DNA of 64,000 nucleotides from an uncultured Prolixibacteraceae bacterium (GCA_937915865.1 CALGIG010000106.1:19025-83024); one strand, 5' to 3'; shown: positions 28,913 through 37,840, counted from the stretch's first letter. The notes: generated by a model not told the origin, from the letters alone. Program-made: numbers and translations.

Positions 28913-30180
28913 TATATCCTCCATTCGCCTCGCATAGGCTGGTTAATCAGCTTATTGGCTTCCTCGTCGTTTTTGAAAGTCAGCGTTTCGGGATCGAATT
29001 CCAGAGTGCGGCCTAAACGTAAGGCTATAACTCCCATATTTACAATGGTTGCCGAGCGGAAGCCGTTTTGTTCGTTCAGAGCAAATTTTTGGCGTGTGCG
29101 AACCGATTCGCTAAACGTAACGATTTGAGGAGCTGGCTCAGGCAATGTGTCAATCAAGGCATTCAGGTTTGGAATGTCAGACTTGAACCCCTTGAAAATT
29201 TTTCCATTTGGCCCTTCGATGTAAGCTGCATTCTGGTCGCGGTTTTCACCATCCAAAATAATCTGGCAACCATCGGCGTAGGTATAAGTTATTTTTCTCC
29301 AGGTTCCAATAGCATCGTAATCCTGTTGTGGCGCGTCAACTTCCACTTTTACCGGGCTGGTATTGTCTTTTCCGAGGAAATACTGAACAGGGTCGATGTA
29401 GTGCTGACCCATATCACCCAATCCGCCACCATCGTAATCCCAATATCCGCGGAAAGTCTGGTGGGTACGGTGAACATGGTAAGGTTTATCGGGAGCCGGG
29501 CCCAACCACATATTATAATCGAGTTCCGGAGGAACAGGCTGTGGAGTAAGGTTCGTTTTTCCTACCCAGTAGAATTTCCAGTCGAAACCGGTTACCCCGC
29601 TGATGGTAACTTTTAACGGCCACCCAAGTACGCCACTTTCAACAACTTTCTTTAATGGTTTAACAGGCGTATTTAATCCGTAGAAATTATCTTTGAAACG
29701 GAACCATGTATTCAACCTGAACATTTTTCCGGTAGCATTAATGGCTTCAATTACGCGTTTGCCTTCGCCAATGGTACGGGTCATGGGTTTTTCGCACCAC
29801 ACATCTTTTCCGGCTTCGGCTGCCATTACCGACATAATTCCGTGCCAGTGCGGAGGTGTTGCAATGTGCACAATGTCGATGTCGGGGCGAAGCAGTAATT
29901 CGCGGAAATCGGCGTAACCTTTAACCGAAGATCCAACTTTGTCGAGCGTACTTTGTAGATGGTTTTTGTCGGCGTCGCAAATTGCCAGCAGACGGGTGCC
30001 TTCATAAGTAATGTGGCCTTGTCCCATACCACCAACGCCAATAATGGCTTTGGTTAACTGATCGCTTGGCGCCAGAAATCCGTTTCCGCCCAAGACATGC
30101 CTAGGGATAATGGTAATCCCCGCGGCAGCCACCAACGATTTCTTGAGAAAATCGCGGCGATTGTTTGTTTTTTCTGTCAT
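28912..30180 (-). CDS. Exported Gfo/Idh/MocA-family oxidoreductase
   Basis: The protein has 422 residues. A twin-arginine signal (NNRRDFLKKSLVAAAG) predicts export already folded with NAD(P). A Rossmann region (IIGVGGMGQGH, LLAICDADKNHLQ) is followed by VHIATPPHWHGIM, DVWCEKPMTRTIGEGKRVIE and the C-terminal sheet domain with GGGLGDMGQHYIDPVQYFLG. This set is typical of periplasmic members that oxidise sugars at C3. The HEAT/DUF1080 gene follows on the same strand after 143 nt, which points to a 3-keto-glycoside pathway. Exact substrate unknown. Confidence 0.88.
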   Translation of the reverse strand: MTEKTNNRRDFLKKSLVAAAGITIIPRHVLGGNGFLAPSDQLTKAIIGVGGMGQGHITYEGTRLLAICDADKNHLQSTLDKVGSSVKGYADFRELLLRPDIDIVHIATPPHWHGIMSVMAAEAGKDVWCEKPMTRTIGEGKRVIEAINATGKMFRLNTWFRFKDNFYGLNTPVKPLKKVVESGVLGWPLKVTISGVTGFDWKFYWVGKTNLTPQPVPPELDYNMWLGPAPDKPYHVHRTHQTFRGYWDYDGGGLGDMGQHYIDPVQYFLGKDNTSPVKVEVDAPQQDYDAIGTWRKITYTYADGCQIILDGENRDQNAAYIEGPNGKIFKGFKSDIPNLNALIDTLPEPAPQIVTFSESVRTRQKFALNEQNGFRSATIVNMGVIALRLGRTLEFDPETLTFKNDEEANKLINQPMRGEWRI

Positions 30181-30652
30181 ATTTAATGATTTAGTAGTTC
30201 CGGTTTTCGGACTGAAAAGTTACAGCAAAGAAATGATTCGAAGTATAAAATGAGGGGTAATAAATGGGGTAATGCAATAGAAAAAATATATGTTTTTTAG
30301 TATTTCTCCTGAGAATATTGAAAAATGTAAGATGTAATGAGGAAAACAAGATACTGTAATCTTTCAATCCGAAGTTTTCCTTTTATTACTCTTTGGGCTA
30401 AAATCGTTGCGAATCGACATTCATTTAGTGATAATTCAATCAAAAAATGCACCGTTTTGCTGCGATGTCACAGTCAGGGCTTCACTTGAAGTGAAACCCC
30501 GACTAACACGCACTGTCGATGATTAAATCCAGTTTCTTTAGGAGTTAAATTTTGGAATATCGTTTTTAACCCAAAAATTCTATGTTCTGTGTTTTCGCTC
30601 TGTGCAATAAAACACTAAGGCATTTGTCAGCTATGTTTATCATCAAAATCGC
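30181..30652. other. Gap upstream of the Gfo/Idh/MocA gene with one hairpin
   Basis: No gene is supported here. At 30474-30504 an inverted repeat (GTCAGGGCTTCACTT, then AAGTGAAACCCCGAC with one G between) forms a strong hairpin with no T-run. It belongs to the same style of palindrome as those at 47225 and 56495. Confidence 0.5.
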
Positions 30653-30876
30653 TATGATTTCAATTAAAACTCGTATGATCGTCATCAATCGCTTTGTGAT
30701 AACCATCAATCGCCTTATCATTGCCATCAAAAACCATTTGATCGTCATCAATCGCTCTATGATTGCCATCAATCGCTTTATGATCGTCATCAATCGCTCT
30801 ATGATTGCCATCAATCGCTTTATGATCGTCATCAATCGCTCTATGATTGCCATCAATCGCTCTATGATAACTCATT
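30653..30876. repeat. 21-bp tandem repeat with 42-bp higher-order period
   Basis: About ten units of roughly 21 bp occur, with the core CATCAATCGCT. The most regular part, 30739-30864, is three near-perfect 42-bp blocks in which GATCGTCATCAATCGCTC alternates with GATTGCCATCAATCGCTT. Units at the left end are diverged. Because 21 is a multiple of three and units lack stops, open frames appear on both strands. The forward one (30582-30878) would encode a seven-residue repeat such as MIVINRS/MIAINRF. No start signal or neighbour supports translation, so I treat it as a non-coding minisatellite. The rest, 30877-31221, has no gene. Confidence 0.85.
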
Positions 30877-31035
30877 GATACTTTTTACGATAAGCATAAA
30901 TTAATATGGATATTCGTTTCAGTGCCAAAGATGAATAAAGCGAAAGTGGACTGGATCGGTGAGCAGAAAAACAATTGACAATAGTGTTAAAGAATCTTTT
31001 CTGTTTTGATCCGAATACAAGCGGGAGATTTTATC

Positions 31036-31049
31036 CCGATAGCTATCGG
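31036..31049. repeat. Perfect short palindrome CCGATAGCTATCGG
   Basis: A 14-nt perfect palindrome in the gap before the MFS transporter. Such CCGATAGCTATCGG sites are frequent between genes in Bacteroidota. The function is not known. Confidence 0.5.
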
Positions 31050-31221
31050 AAAGCTGTGCGAATTTATTTTTCTACGCATTTGCCCTAATTTATTTCGAAT
31101 CGAAATTAATGTAGCAATGAAACAAATAAAAGCTAAGTAAAATCAGCTGCTTTTTAATTTATTATTAGTTCATGTGAAAAATATTGCATTATTTTAAGAA
31201 CCCAAAAATCTCTTAACTAAA

Positions 31222-32427
31222 ATGAACAAATCGACTAACAACCGTGGGTGGATCATCACCTTTGCCGCCTTAGGCATAAATCTGATCATGGGAGCATTGT
31301 ATTCCTGGGGCGTCATTGGCAAAGCCCTCGTTGCCGACTGGAAATGGTCGAACACCGATGCCTCTCTTCCCTTTACTGTATCAGCTGCTGTATTTGCCAT
31401 TACAATGATTTTTGCCGGAAGGGCTCAGGATAAATTTGGACCACGGCCAATAACCATCCTCGGTGGAATTATGTTGGGCGGCGGATTGATTTTATCAGGA
31501 TTTGCCACTAACCTGATGACGATGATCCTCACGTTTGGAGTTTTCAGCGCAATTGGTATCGGCCTTGGCTATTCTGCCGTTACTCCCTGTGCCATTAAAT
31601 GGTTTGAGTCGTCAAAAAAAGGGTTAATAACCGGGATTGTAGTTTCAGGCGTAGGACTTTCGCCGGTTTACATGACTCCCATCACTTCAAGCCTGTTAAA
31701 AACATACGGAATCAGCACCACATTTGTCATTCTGGGAATATTTGCAATTGCCGTTGTTTTAATTCTGTCAATGCTCATCGCTAATCCGAAGGACGGCCAA
31801 AAACCGCAGCCTGCAAACAATCAGGCCGCAGCAAGCTCGCAAACCAACGATTTCACATGGAATGAAGTTACTCAAAAGCCACAATTCTATTTGTTGTGGA
31901 TTATGTATGCACTTGCAGCTACTGCCGGGTTGATGTTGATCGCCCATTTACCCAAAATTGCTGAAGCTCAGGCTCAATGGAAGGCTGGATTCTGGCTGGT
32001 GGTTATTCTTTCTATTTTCAACGCACTGGGCCGTGTGGGCGGCGGAATTTTGTCGGACAAAATGGGCCGTACACGCGCCATGATGCTTGTATTCATGATT
32101 CAGGCAGTAAATATGTTCGCCTTCACTTTATATACCTCAATCCCATTACTCATTATCGGTGCAGTTATTGCTGGACTGGCATACGGATCGGTATTCTCCT
32201 TGTTTCCAACAACTACTGCCGAATTCTTTGGAATTAAAAACATGGGAGTAAACTACGGAATGATCTTTACCGGATGGGGATTTGCAGGAGTTTTCGGCGG
32301 AATGTTCGCGGCTTATATAAAAGACAAAACCGGAGCTTACGACTACGGGTTCATCCTCGCTGGAGTATTCCTGATCATTGCAACCGTAATGGTTCGTTTC
32401 CTGAAAGCGCCAAAAGTAAGAGCTTAG
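31222..32427 (+). CDS. OFA-family MFS transporter (oxalate/formate or lactate antiporter type)
   Basis: The protein has 401 residues and twelve predicted membrane helices. NLIMGALYSWGVIGKAL in the first helix and GRAQDKFGPRPITILGGIML in the 2-3 loop are typical of the oxalate:formate antiporter branch. The second half has GGILSDKMGRTRAMMLVFMI, the matching loop. It exchanges small carboxylates across the inner membrane; the substrate is not predictable. The gene is monocistronic, with a hairpin 8 nt after the stop. Confidence 0.85.
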   Translation: MNKSTNNRGWIITFAALGINLIMGALYSWGVIGKALVADWKWSNTDASLPFTVSAAVFAITMIFAGRAQDKFGPRPITILGGIMLGGGLILSGFATNLMTMILTFGVFSAIGIGLGYSAVTPCAIKWFESSKKGLITGIVVSGVGLSPVYMTPITSSLLKTYGISTTFVILGIFAIAVVLILSMLIANPKDGQKPQPANNQAAASSQTNDFTWNEVTQKPQFYLLWIMYALAATAGLMLIAHLPKIAEAQAQWKAGFWLVVILSIFNALGRVGGGILSDKMGRTRAMMLVFMIQAVNMFAFTLYTSIPLLIIGAVIAGLAYGSVFSLFPTTTAEFFGIKNMGVNYGMIFTGWGFAGVFGGMFAAYIKDKTGAYDYGFILAGVFLIIATVMVRFLKAPKVRA

Positions 32428-32435
32428 CTAAAGTA

Positions 32436-32472
32436 TCAGACCTAACAGGTTTTCAAAGCCTGTTAGGTCTGA
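32436..32472 (+). terminator. Palindromic hairpin after the MFS gene
   Basis: TCAGACCTAACAGG and CCTGTTAGGTCTGA form a perfect 14-bp stem. The same palindrome recurs at 58348-58380, so it is a dispersed element that probably also serves as a terminator. Confidence 0.7.
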
Positions 32473-32662
32473 ACAAAACCCCCAATGCCCGCCAGTATTT
32501 CCTCAGTTCAATTTTCCGCTGTCCTGTTAAAAAGAAACCCGTTTTGTTAGTTGGAAAGCCGTCTCACATGAAGGTATCCAGTTCTTTCGCAGGTTTCAGA
32601 AGGTTTTACGTCCGTTTATCTTGCCGCTCACAATGTATTTCGACACTATTTATGTAATTCCT

Positions 32663-32692
32663 AGCCCATCCTTCGGAGGGGTTTGGGGAGGC
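32663..32692. repeat. Single copy of the GGGGTTTGGGGAGG repeat at the 3' end of thiL
   Basis: CCATCCTTCGGAGG is followed by GGTTTGGGGAGGCTTC. It is a member of the family described at 6334-6543. Confidence 0.5.
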
Positions 32693-32694
32693 TT

Positions 32695-33732
32695 CTATTT
32701 CAGTGGATTCCAGCCCTGCGCCTGAAGCGGAATAACTGAGCCTCCGGTGGTGACCAGGTTCGCACCTTCGCTTTCCGGAGTGATGTGGCCAATCACGGTA
32801 AAGTCGAATTCCTTCTTCACCAGATCGTATTTGCCGAGCGGAACAGTGAATAGCAGTTCGTAATCTTCGCCGCCATTTAAAGCAGCCACCAGCGGATTGA
32901 TATTCAACTCTTCGGCCATTTTCTTAGTCTGTAAATCAAGCGGCACTTTGTCTTCGTAAAGATTACAACCCACTTTCGAATTTTTGCATAGGTGAAGAAT
33001 TTCGGATGATAGTCCGTCGGAAATGTCAATCATCGAGGTCGGTTTTATGTCCAGCGTTTTCAGCAAACTGACAATATCGCCGCGGGCTTCGGGCTTTAGC
33101 TGACGTTCCAAAATGTAATTGTATCCTTCAAACTGTGGCTGAGCTTTCGGGTTTACTTTGAAAACCTCGTTTTCGCGTTCGAGCAATTGCAAACCCATGT
33201 AAGCGCCGCCCAAATCGCCCGACACGCAAAGCAAATCGTTCACTTTCGCACCGCTGCGGTAAGTCAGGTCTTCTTCAGCAGCATCGCCAATGGCAGTTAT
33301 GCTGATGGTTAGTCCGGTTAGGGAGGTAGTGGTGTCGCCGCCAATCAGGTCGACACCATATTTTTCGCAGGCCAGATGAATTCCGGAGTACAACTCTTCA
33401 ATGGCTTCCAACGAAAATTTCGACGAAATAGCAATAGAAACTGTAATCTGCCTGGGTGTGGCATTCATGGCAAAAACATCGGAAAGGTTCACTACCACTG
33501 CCTTGTAACCCAAATGTTTCAGTGGAACATACATTAGGTTGAAATGAATGCCTTCGGTAAGCAAATCGGTTGTTACCACAATCTTCTTGTCGGGGTAGCT
33601 CAATACGGCAGCATCATCGCCAACGCCTTTCAGGGTACTTTCATTTTTCAACTGAATTTTTTCGGTTAGTCGTTTGATCAGTCCGAACTCGCCTAAATCG
33701 GAAAGTAATGTATGTTTTTTCTTTTCTTCCAT
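32695..33732 (-). CDS. thiL: Thiamine-monophosphate kinase
   Basis: The protein has 345 residues. It phosphorylates thiamine monophosphate to thiamine diphosphate using ATP in the cytosol. An N-terminal GEFGLIKRL motif is followed by KGVGDDAAVL, VTTDLLTEGIHFNL and LGYKAVVVNLSDVFAMNATP, the metal- and ATP-binding core of the family. GGDTTTS, DISDGLSSEILHLC and NGGEDYELLFTVP are also present. Length is normal. It stands alone, transcribed away from sufB, with the two genes sharing a divergent region of 145 nt. No other thiamine gene is in the window. Confidence 0.95.
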   Translation of the reverse strand: MEEKKKHTLLSDLGEFGLIKRLTEKIQLKNESTLKGVGDDAAVLSYPDKKIVVTTDLLTEGIHFNLMYVPLKHLGYKAVVVNLSDVFAMNATPRQITVSIAISSKFSLEAIEELYSGIHLACEKYGVDLIGGDTTTSLTGLTISITAIGDAAEEDLTYRSGAKVNDLLCVSGDLGGAYMGLQLLERENEVFKVNPKAQPQFEGYNYILERQLKPEARGDIVSLLKTLDIKPTSMIDISDGLSSEILHLCKNSKVGCNLYEDKVPLDLQTKKMAEELNINPLVAALNGGEDYELLFTVPLGKYDLVKKEFDFTVIGHITPESEGANLVTTGGSVIPLQAQGWNPLK

Positions 33733-33798
33733 GTTAATAATTAAGACTTAAAGGTATTTATTACCTCTAAACATTCGGCAAAAATAGCTTTACTTCCT

Positions 33799-33806
33799 TA
33801 TCTTTG
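33799..33806 (+). promoter_or_regulatory. Probable -7 promoter element of the suf operon
   Basis: TATCTTTG is a full match to TAnnTTTG. It lies 72 nt before the sufB start. No clear -33 TTG is visible at the usual distance. Confidence 0.45.
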
Positions 33807-33877
33807 CAATTCAATTTAAACCGAGTGGGTGATTGATTGTTATTTTGGTTGTTCAGAATGACAGAAAAAAGGAAAAG

Positions 33878-35323
33878 ATGGAAAATCAGGATAAATTATT
33901 AAACGACATAACGTCAAAAGAATACGAATACGGCTTTGTGACTGATATCGACACGGATGTCATCCCGAAAGGGTTGAATGAGGACATTGTACGGTTGATT
34001 TCAGCCAAAAAGAACGAGCCCGGGTTTATGCTTGAGTTCCGCCTGAAGGCCTATCGCGAATGGCTGAAAATGAAAGCTCCGGAATGGGCTTACCTGCGCA
34101 TTCCTCCGATTGATTTTCAGGAAACAATTTATTACGCCGCGCCTCGTACCAGCCCGAAATACAAAAGTTTAGACGAAGTGGACCCTGAATTGCTCGAAAC
34201 ATTCAAAAAACTGGGTATTCCGCTTGAAGAACAAAAGCATTTAGCCGGAGTTGCTGTAGATGTAGTGATGGACAGTGTTTCGGTAACTACCACATTCAAA
34301 ACCGTTTTGGCTGAAAAGGGAATTATTTTCTGCTCTTTCAGCGAGGCTTTGGTTGAGCATCCCGAACTGGTGAAAAAGTACCTCGGAATGGCTGTACCAA
34401 CCACTGATAATTTCTTTGCAGCGCTTAATTCGGCGGTTTTCTCCGACGGTTCGTTCTGCTACATCCCGAAAGGCGTTCGTTGCCCGATGGAACTTTCTAC
34501 CTATTTCCGCATCAATACCGCTGGAACAGGGCAGTTTGAACGCACGTTGATTGTGGCCGACGACGACAGCTACGTAAGCTACCTCGAAGGTTGTACGGCC
34601 CCGATGCGCGACGAAAACCAGTTGCACGCCGCTGTGGTCGAAATCATTGCCATGGATCGCGCCGAAGTGAAATATTCGACAGTACAAAACTGGTATCCGG
34701 GCGACAAAGAAGGCAAAGGTGGAATTTACAATTTCGTTACCAAACGTGGCATTTGCCGCGGCGAATCATCAAAAATTAGCTGGACACAGGTGGAAACCGG
34801 TTCGGCCATTACCTGGAAATACCCAAGCTGCGTGCTGATGGGCGACAACTCGGTGGGCGAATTTAACTCGGTGGCCCTTACCAACAATCATCAGCAGGCC
34901 GACACCGGAACCAAGATGATCCACATCGGCAAAAACACGAAAAGTACCATCGTTTCAAAAGGTATTTCAGCCGGAAAGAGCGACAACGCCTACCGCGGAC
35001 TGGTGAAAGTTTTGCCAGGTGCAACCAACGCCCGCAATTTTTCGCAGTGCGACTCGCTTTTGCTCGGATCAACCTGCGGGGCACACACTTTCCCGTACAT
35101 CGAAGTAGGCAATAAATCGTCGGTTGTAGAGCACGAAGCCACAACGTCGAAAATTGGCGAAGACCAAATTTTCTATTGCAACCAGCGCGGAATCTCGACC
35201 GAAGATGCCATTGGAATGATCGTGAACGGATATGCCAAGGAAGTGCTGAACAAGCTCCCGATGGAATTTGCAGTTGAAGCGCAGAAACTGTTGCAGATCA
35301 GCCTGGAAGGCAGCGTAGGGTAA
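33878..35323 (+). CDS. sufB: Fe-S cluster assembly scaffold subunit SufB
   Basis: The protein has 481 residues from the ATG at 33878. The frame opens farther upstream, but the residues there are not SufB-like, and AAGGAAAAG precedes the ATG as a weak ribosome-binding site. SufB carries the beta-helix core that builds the nascent iron-sulfur cluster in the SufBC2D complex. Conserved stretches include SDGSFCYIPKGVRCPMELST, EGCTAPMRDENQLHAAVVEI, KRGICRGESSKISWTQVETG and FSQCDSLLLGSTCGAHTFPY. The Cys in DSLLLGSTCGAHTFPYIEV matches the expected cluster ligand region. First of a three-gene run with sufC and sufD. No sufS or sufE homologue lies in the window. Confidence 0.96.
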   Translation: MENQDKLLNDITSKEYEYGFVTDIDTDVIPKGLNEDIVRLISAKKNEPGFMLEFRLKAYREWLKMKAPEWAYLRIPPIDFQETIYYAAPRTSPKYKSLDEVDPELLETFKKLGIPLEEQKHLAGVAVDVVMDSVSVTTTFKTVLAEKGIIFCSFSEALVEHPELVKKYLGMAVPTTDNFFAALNSAVFSDGSFCYIPKGVRCPMELSTYFRINTAGTGQFERTLIVADDDSYVSYLEGCTAPMRDENQLHAAVVEIIAMDRAEVKYSTVQNWYPGDKEGKGGIYNFVTKRGICRGESSKISWTQVETGSAITWKYPSCVLMGDNSVGEFNSVALTNNHQQADTGTKMIHIGKNTKSTIVSKGISAGKSDNAYRGLVKVLPGATNARNFSQCDSLLLGSTCGAHTFPYIEVGNKSSVVEHEATTSKIGEDQIFYCNQRGISTEDAIGMIVNGYAKEVLNKLPMEFAVEAQKLLQISLEGSVG

Positions 35324-35330
35324 GTAAGAA

Positions 35331-35482
35331 GTCCCACCAAACCTCCCCGAAGGGGATGCTAAAAAACAGCAAGATAAATGAATCGAATAAACGAAATACA
35401 AATTAGTAATATGCTCCTTTCTCAGATAAAGCTGAAAAAGGAGTTTTTTAAACTCTCCCCCTTCGGGGGAGTTGGAGGGGGC
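35331..35482. repeat. Facing CTCCCC repeats between sufB and sufC
   Basis: CCCACCAAACCTCCCCGAAG lies near 35332-35351 and CTCCCCCTTCGGGGGAG near 35455-35471. They fall inside an operon, so transcription must pass through them. Confidence 0.65.
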
Positions 35483-35487
35483 CATTT

Positions 35488-36237
35488 ATGTTGTCAATAA
35501 AGAATTTACGAGCCTCGGTTGAGGGCAAAGAAATCCTGAAAGGAATCAACCTTGAAATAAAGGCCGGCGAAGTACACGCCATCATGGGACCAAACGGTTC
35601 AGGGAAAAGTACTTTGGCCAATGTGCTGGCCGGTCGCGAAGATTATGAAATTCTTAGCGGTGAAGTAACTTATATGGGCCAAGATTTGCTCGAATTGTCG
35701 CCTGAAGACCGCTCTCGTAGTGGATTATTTCTCAGTTTCCAGTACCCGGTTGAAATTCCGGGGGTGCCAATGGTGAATTTCATCAAAACTGCCGTAAACG
35801 AACACCGCAAATTTAAGGGGCTGGAACCTTTGACAGCCGGCGAATTCCTGAAACTGATGCGTGCCAAGAAAGACATGCTTCACCTCGATACAGAACTGAC
35901 CAACCGCTCGGTAAACGAAGGTTTTTCAGGAGGAGAAAAGAAGAAAAACGAAATTTTCCAGATGGCCATGCTCGAACCGAAACTGGCTATTTTGGACGAA
36001 ACCGACTCGGGTCTGGATATCGACGCACTTCGCATTGTTGCAGAAGGGGTGAATGCTCTGAAAACTCCGGAGAATGCAACTATCGTGGTAACACACTACC
36101 AGCGACTGCTCGACTACATTGTGCCCGATTTTGTGCACGTATTGTACAAAGGGCGCATCGTGAAATCGGGAGGTAAGGAGTTGGCCCTTGAACTGGAAGA
36201 AAAAGGTTACGACTGGATTAAGAACGGTGAAAACTAA
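35488..36237 (+). CDS. sufC: Fe-S cluster assembly ATPase SufC
   Basis: The protein has 249 residues. Walker A is GPNGSGKST (about residues 34-42), the signature motif is FSGGEKKKNE, and Walker B is LAILDETDSGLD. It hydrolyses ATP in the cytosolic SufBC2D complex, driving conformational change on SufB and SufD. It sits between sufB and sufD. The gaps on both sides (164 and 144 nt) are filled by palindromic repeats, unusual for a compact operon. The gene is complete. Confidence 0.96.
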   Translation: MLSIKNLRASVEGKEILKGINLEIKAGEVHAIMGPNGSGKSTLANVLAGREDYEILSGEVTYMGQDLLELSPEDRSRSGLFLSFQYPVEIPGVPMVNFIKTAVNEHRKFKGLEPLTAGEFLKLMRAKKDMLHLDTELTNRSVNEGFSGGEKKKNEIFQMAMLEPKLAILDETDSGLDIDALRIVAEGVNALKTPENATIVVTHYQRLLDYIVPDFVHVLYKGRIVKSGGKELALELEEKGYDWIKNGEN

Positions 36238-36265
36238 TTAATCAGAATACCATGTTTTCATTCTG

Positions 36266-36350
36266 ACTCACCCCGAGCTCGCATTGCTCGCCCTGCCCCT
36301 CTCTACTTGTAGAGAGGGGGGAAGCCGCCGAAAGGCGGATTGGGGTGAGT
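36266..36350. repeat. Nested palindromic element between sufC and sufD
   Basis: Outer arms ACTCACCCC and GGGGTGAGT flank CCCCTCTCTACTTGTAGAG and AGGGG plus a GCCGCC-AAA-GGCGG hairpin. It has the same build as 25250-25321, so the two are copies of one dispersed element. Confidence 0.7.
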
Positions 36351-36381
36351 AAATAGTTAAAAGCAAAATTTAAAACTAGTT

Positions 36382-37734
36382 ATGACTATTACTTCACAAA
36401 AAATATCGCCTGCCGAACGTTTGGTTTCGTTGTTTGAACAAAGCAGGGGAACACTGAACGAGGGATCTTCGCCGCTGCTGAACCGTATGCGTGAAGTTTC
36501 AATGAAGCGTTTTGCACAGGCCGGAATCCCGGATTTTAAAACAGAAGATTACAAATATACGAACCTGAACACGGCATTAGCAAAGAGCTATAAACAGGAG
36601 CTGGTTCGCGAAAATGGTGTAATCGATCTGAATGTGGTTTTTGAACGGCATATTCCGCAACTCGACACACACCTGGTTTTTCTGGTGAATGGTTGGTTTT
36701 ACAAAGGTAACAAACCGGAATCCGGACTTCCTAAAGGTATTGTTTTGGATAGTTTGGAGCAAGTCGCGAACCAAAAACCTGCGCTGATACAAGATTTTCT
36801 GAACCGCCAGGCTGCACTGTCGAACGATCCGTTTGTGGCGCTTAATACTGCTTTTGCCAAAGATGGCTTCTTTCTGTATGTTCCGAAAGGTGTTGCTCTG
36901 GAAAAACCAGTACAGATCATCAATTTACTGAGTTCAGACGAAAACCTGATGGTCACCCAGCGCAACCTGATTGTTGCTGAATCTGCTGCCCAGGCAAAAG
37001 TTCTGGTTTGCGATTACACGTTAACATCATCTTCATTCCTTTACAATTCGGTTACCGAAGTATTTGCCGACGAAGATTCGTTGGTTGATGTTTATACCAT
37101 TCAGAACCAGAACAATCAAACGACGGCGATTAATTCAACGTTCATCAAACAGGAACGTAACTCGGTGTTAAATACAGGGGCTTTTAGCCTGCATACTGGT
37201 TTAGTGCGCAATAACCTGAAGATTGTGATGAACGGCGATCATGCCGAAGCCAGTGCGCTGGGCATTTCGCTCACCGATAAGAAACAGCACGTCGATAATT
37301 TTGTGCTGATTAATCACGACAAACCGAATTGTACCAGCAACCAGCTTTTCAAAAATATTTTGGACGACGATTCAACAGGGGCTTTTGCCGGACGCATTCA
37401 TGTGGCCCGCGATGCTCAGCAAACCAATGCTTTCCAGCGAAACAACAATGTGTTGTTATCTGATAAATCGCGGATGCAAACCAAACCCCAGCTGATTATT
37501 GACGCCGACGATGTTAAATGCAGCCATGGCGCCACGGTTGGCCAGATCGATGAAGACGCGTTGTTTTTCCTTCGTGCACGCGGAATAGGAGAAAAAGAAG
37601 CCCGTACTATGCTTATGAATGCCTTTGCCCACGAAGTTATTCAGAAAGTAAGTATCGAACCGTTGCGCGAACGCCTCAGCGAACTCATCGAAAAACGCAT
37701 GAATGGTGAGATTGCCAAAGGGCATGAACAATAA
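36382..37734 (+). CDS. sufD: Fe-S cluster assembly protein SufD
   Basis: The protein has 450 residues. It is the SufB paralogue that completes the scaffold. The N-terminal helical part (FAQAGIPDFKTEDYKYTNL) is followed by the beta-helix core with DPFVALNTAFAKDGFFLYVP and DGHAEASALGIS-like NGDHAEASALGISLTDKKQH. The C-terminal part has ADDVKCSHGATVGQIDEDAL, then the family's helix RARGIGEKEARTMLMNAFAH. The His and Asp in CSHGATVGQIDED are the conserved active-site region. The last 84 nt have a displaced, diverged copy at 38586-38669, so the end of this gene may have been replaced by insertion of the toxin-antitoxin segment. The protein itself looks intact and functional. Confidence 0.95.
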   Translation: MTITSQKISPAERLVSLFEQSRGTLNEGSSPLLNRMREVSMKRFAQAGIPDFKTEDYKYTNLNTALAKSYKQELVRENGVIDLNVVFERHIPQLDTHLVFLVNGWFYKGNKPESGLPKGIVLDSLEQVANQKPALIQDFLNRQAALSNDPFVALNTAFAKDGFFLYVPKGVALEKPVQIINLLSSDENLMVTQRNLIVAESAAQAKVLVCDYTLTSSSFLYNSVTEVFADEDSLVDVYTIQNQNNQTTAINSTFIKQERNSVLNTGAFSLHTGLVRNNLKIVMNGDHAEASALGISLTDKKQHVDNFVLINHDKPNCTSNQLFKNILDDDSTGAFAGRIHVARDAQQTNAFQRNNNVLLSDKSRMQTKPQLIIDADDVKCSHGATVGQIDEDALFFLRARGIGEKEARTMLMNAFAHEVIQKVSIEPLRERLSELIEKRMNGEIAKGHEQ

Positions 37735-37758
37735 CTGATTAATTGCGATATAATACAA

Positions 37759-37802
37759 AAAGTGGCAACTTGAAGGATTTTTCGGGTCGCCGCTTTATTT
37801 TT
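37759..37802 (+). terminator. Terminator of the suf operon
   Basis: AAAGTGGCAACTTGA pairs with TCGGGTCGCCGCTTT (one mismatch, some G-U pairs), followed by ATTTTTA. Confidence 0.5.
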
Positions 37803-37840
37803 AGGGCAGAGACAGACCGTTAAATTTTTGGAGCGAACGG

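Noticed and set aside
30653..30876. CRISPR array
   Set aside because: The repeat is continuous, with no variable spacers between units, and no cas gene is nearby.
30582..30878. 98-codon forward frame over the tandem repeat (seven-residue repeats)
   Set aside because: A 21-bp repeat without stops opens frames on both strands automatically. No start signal, conserved context or codon bias supports translation.
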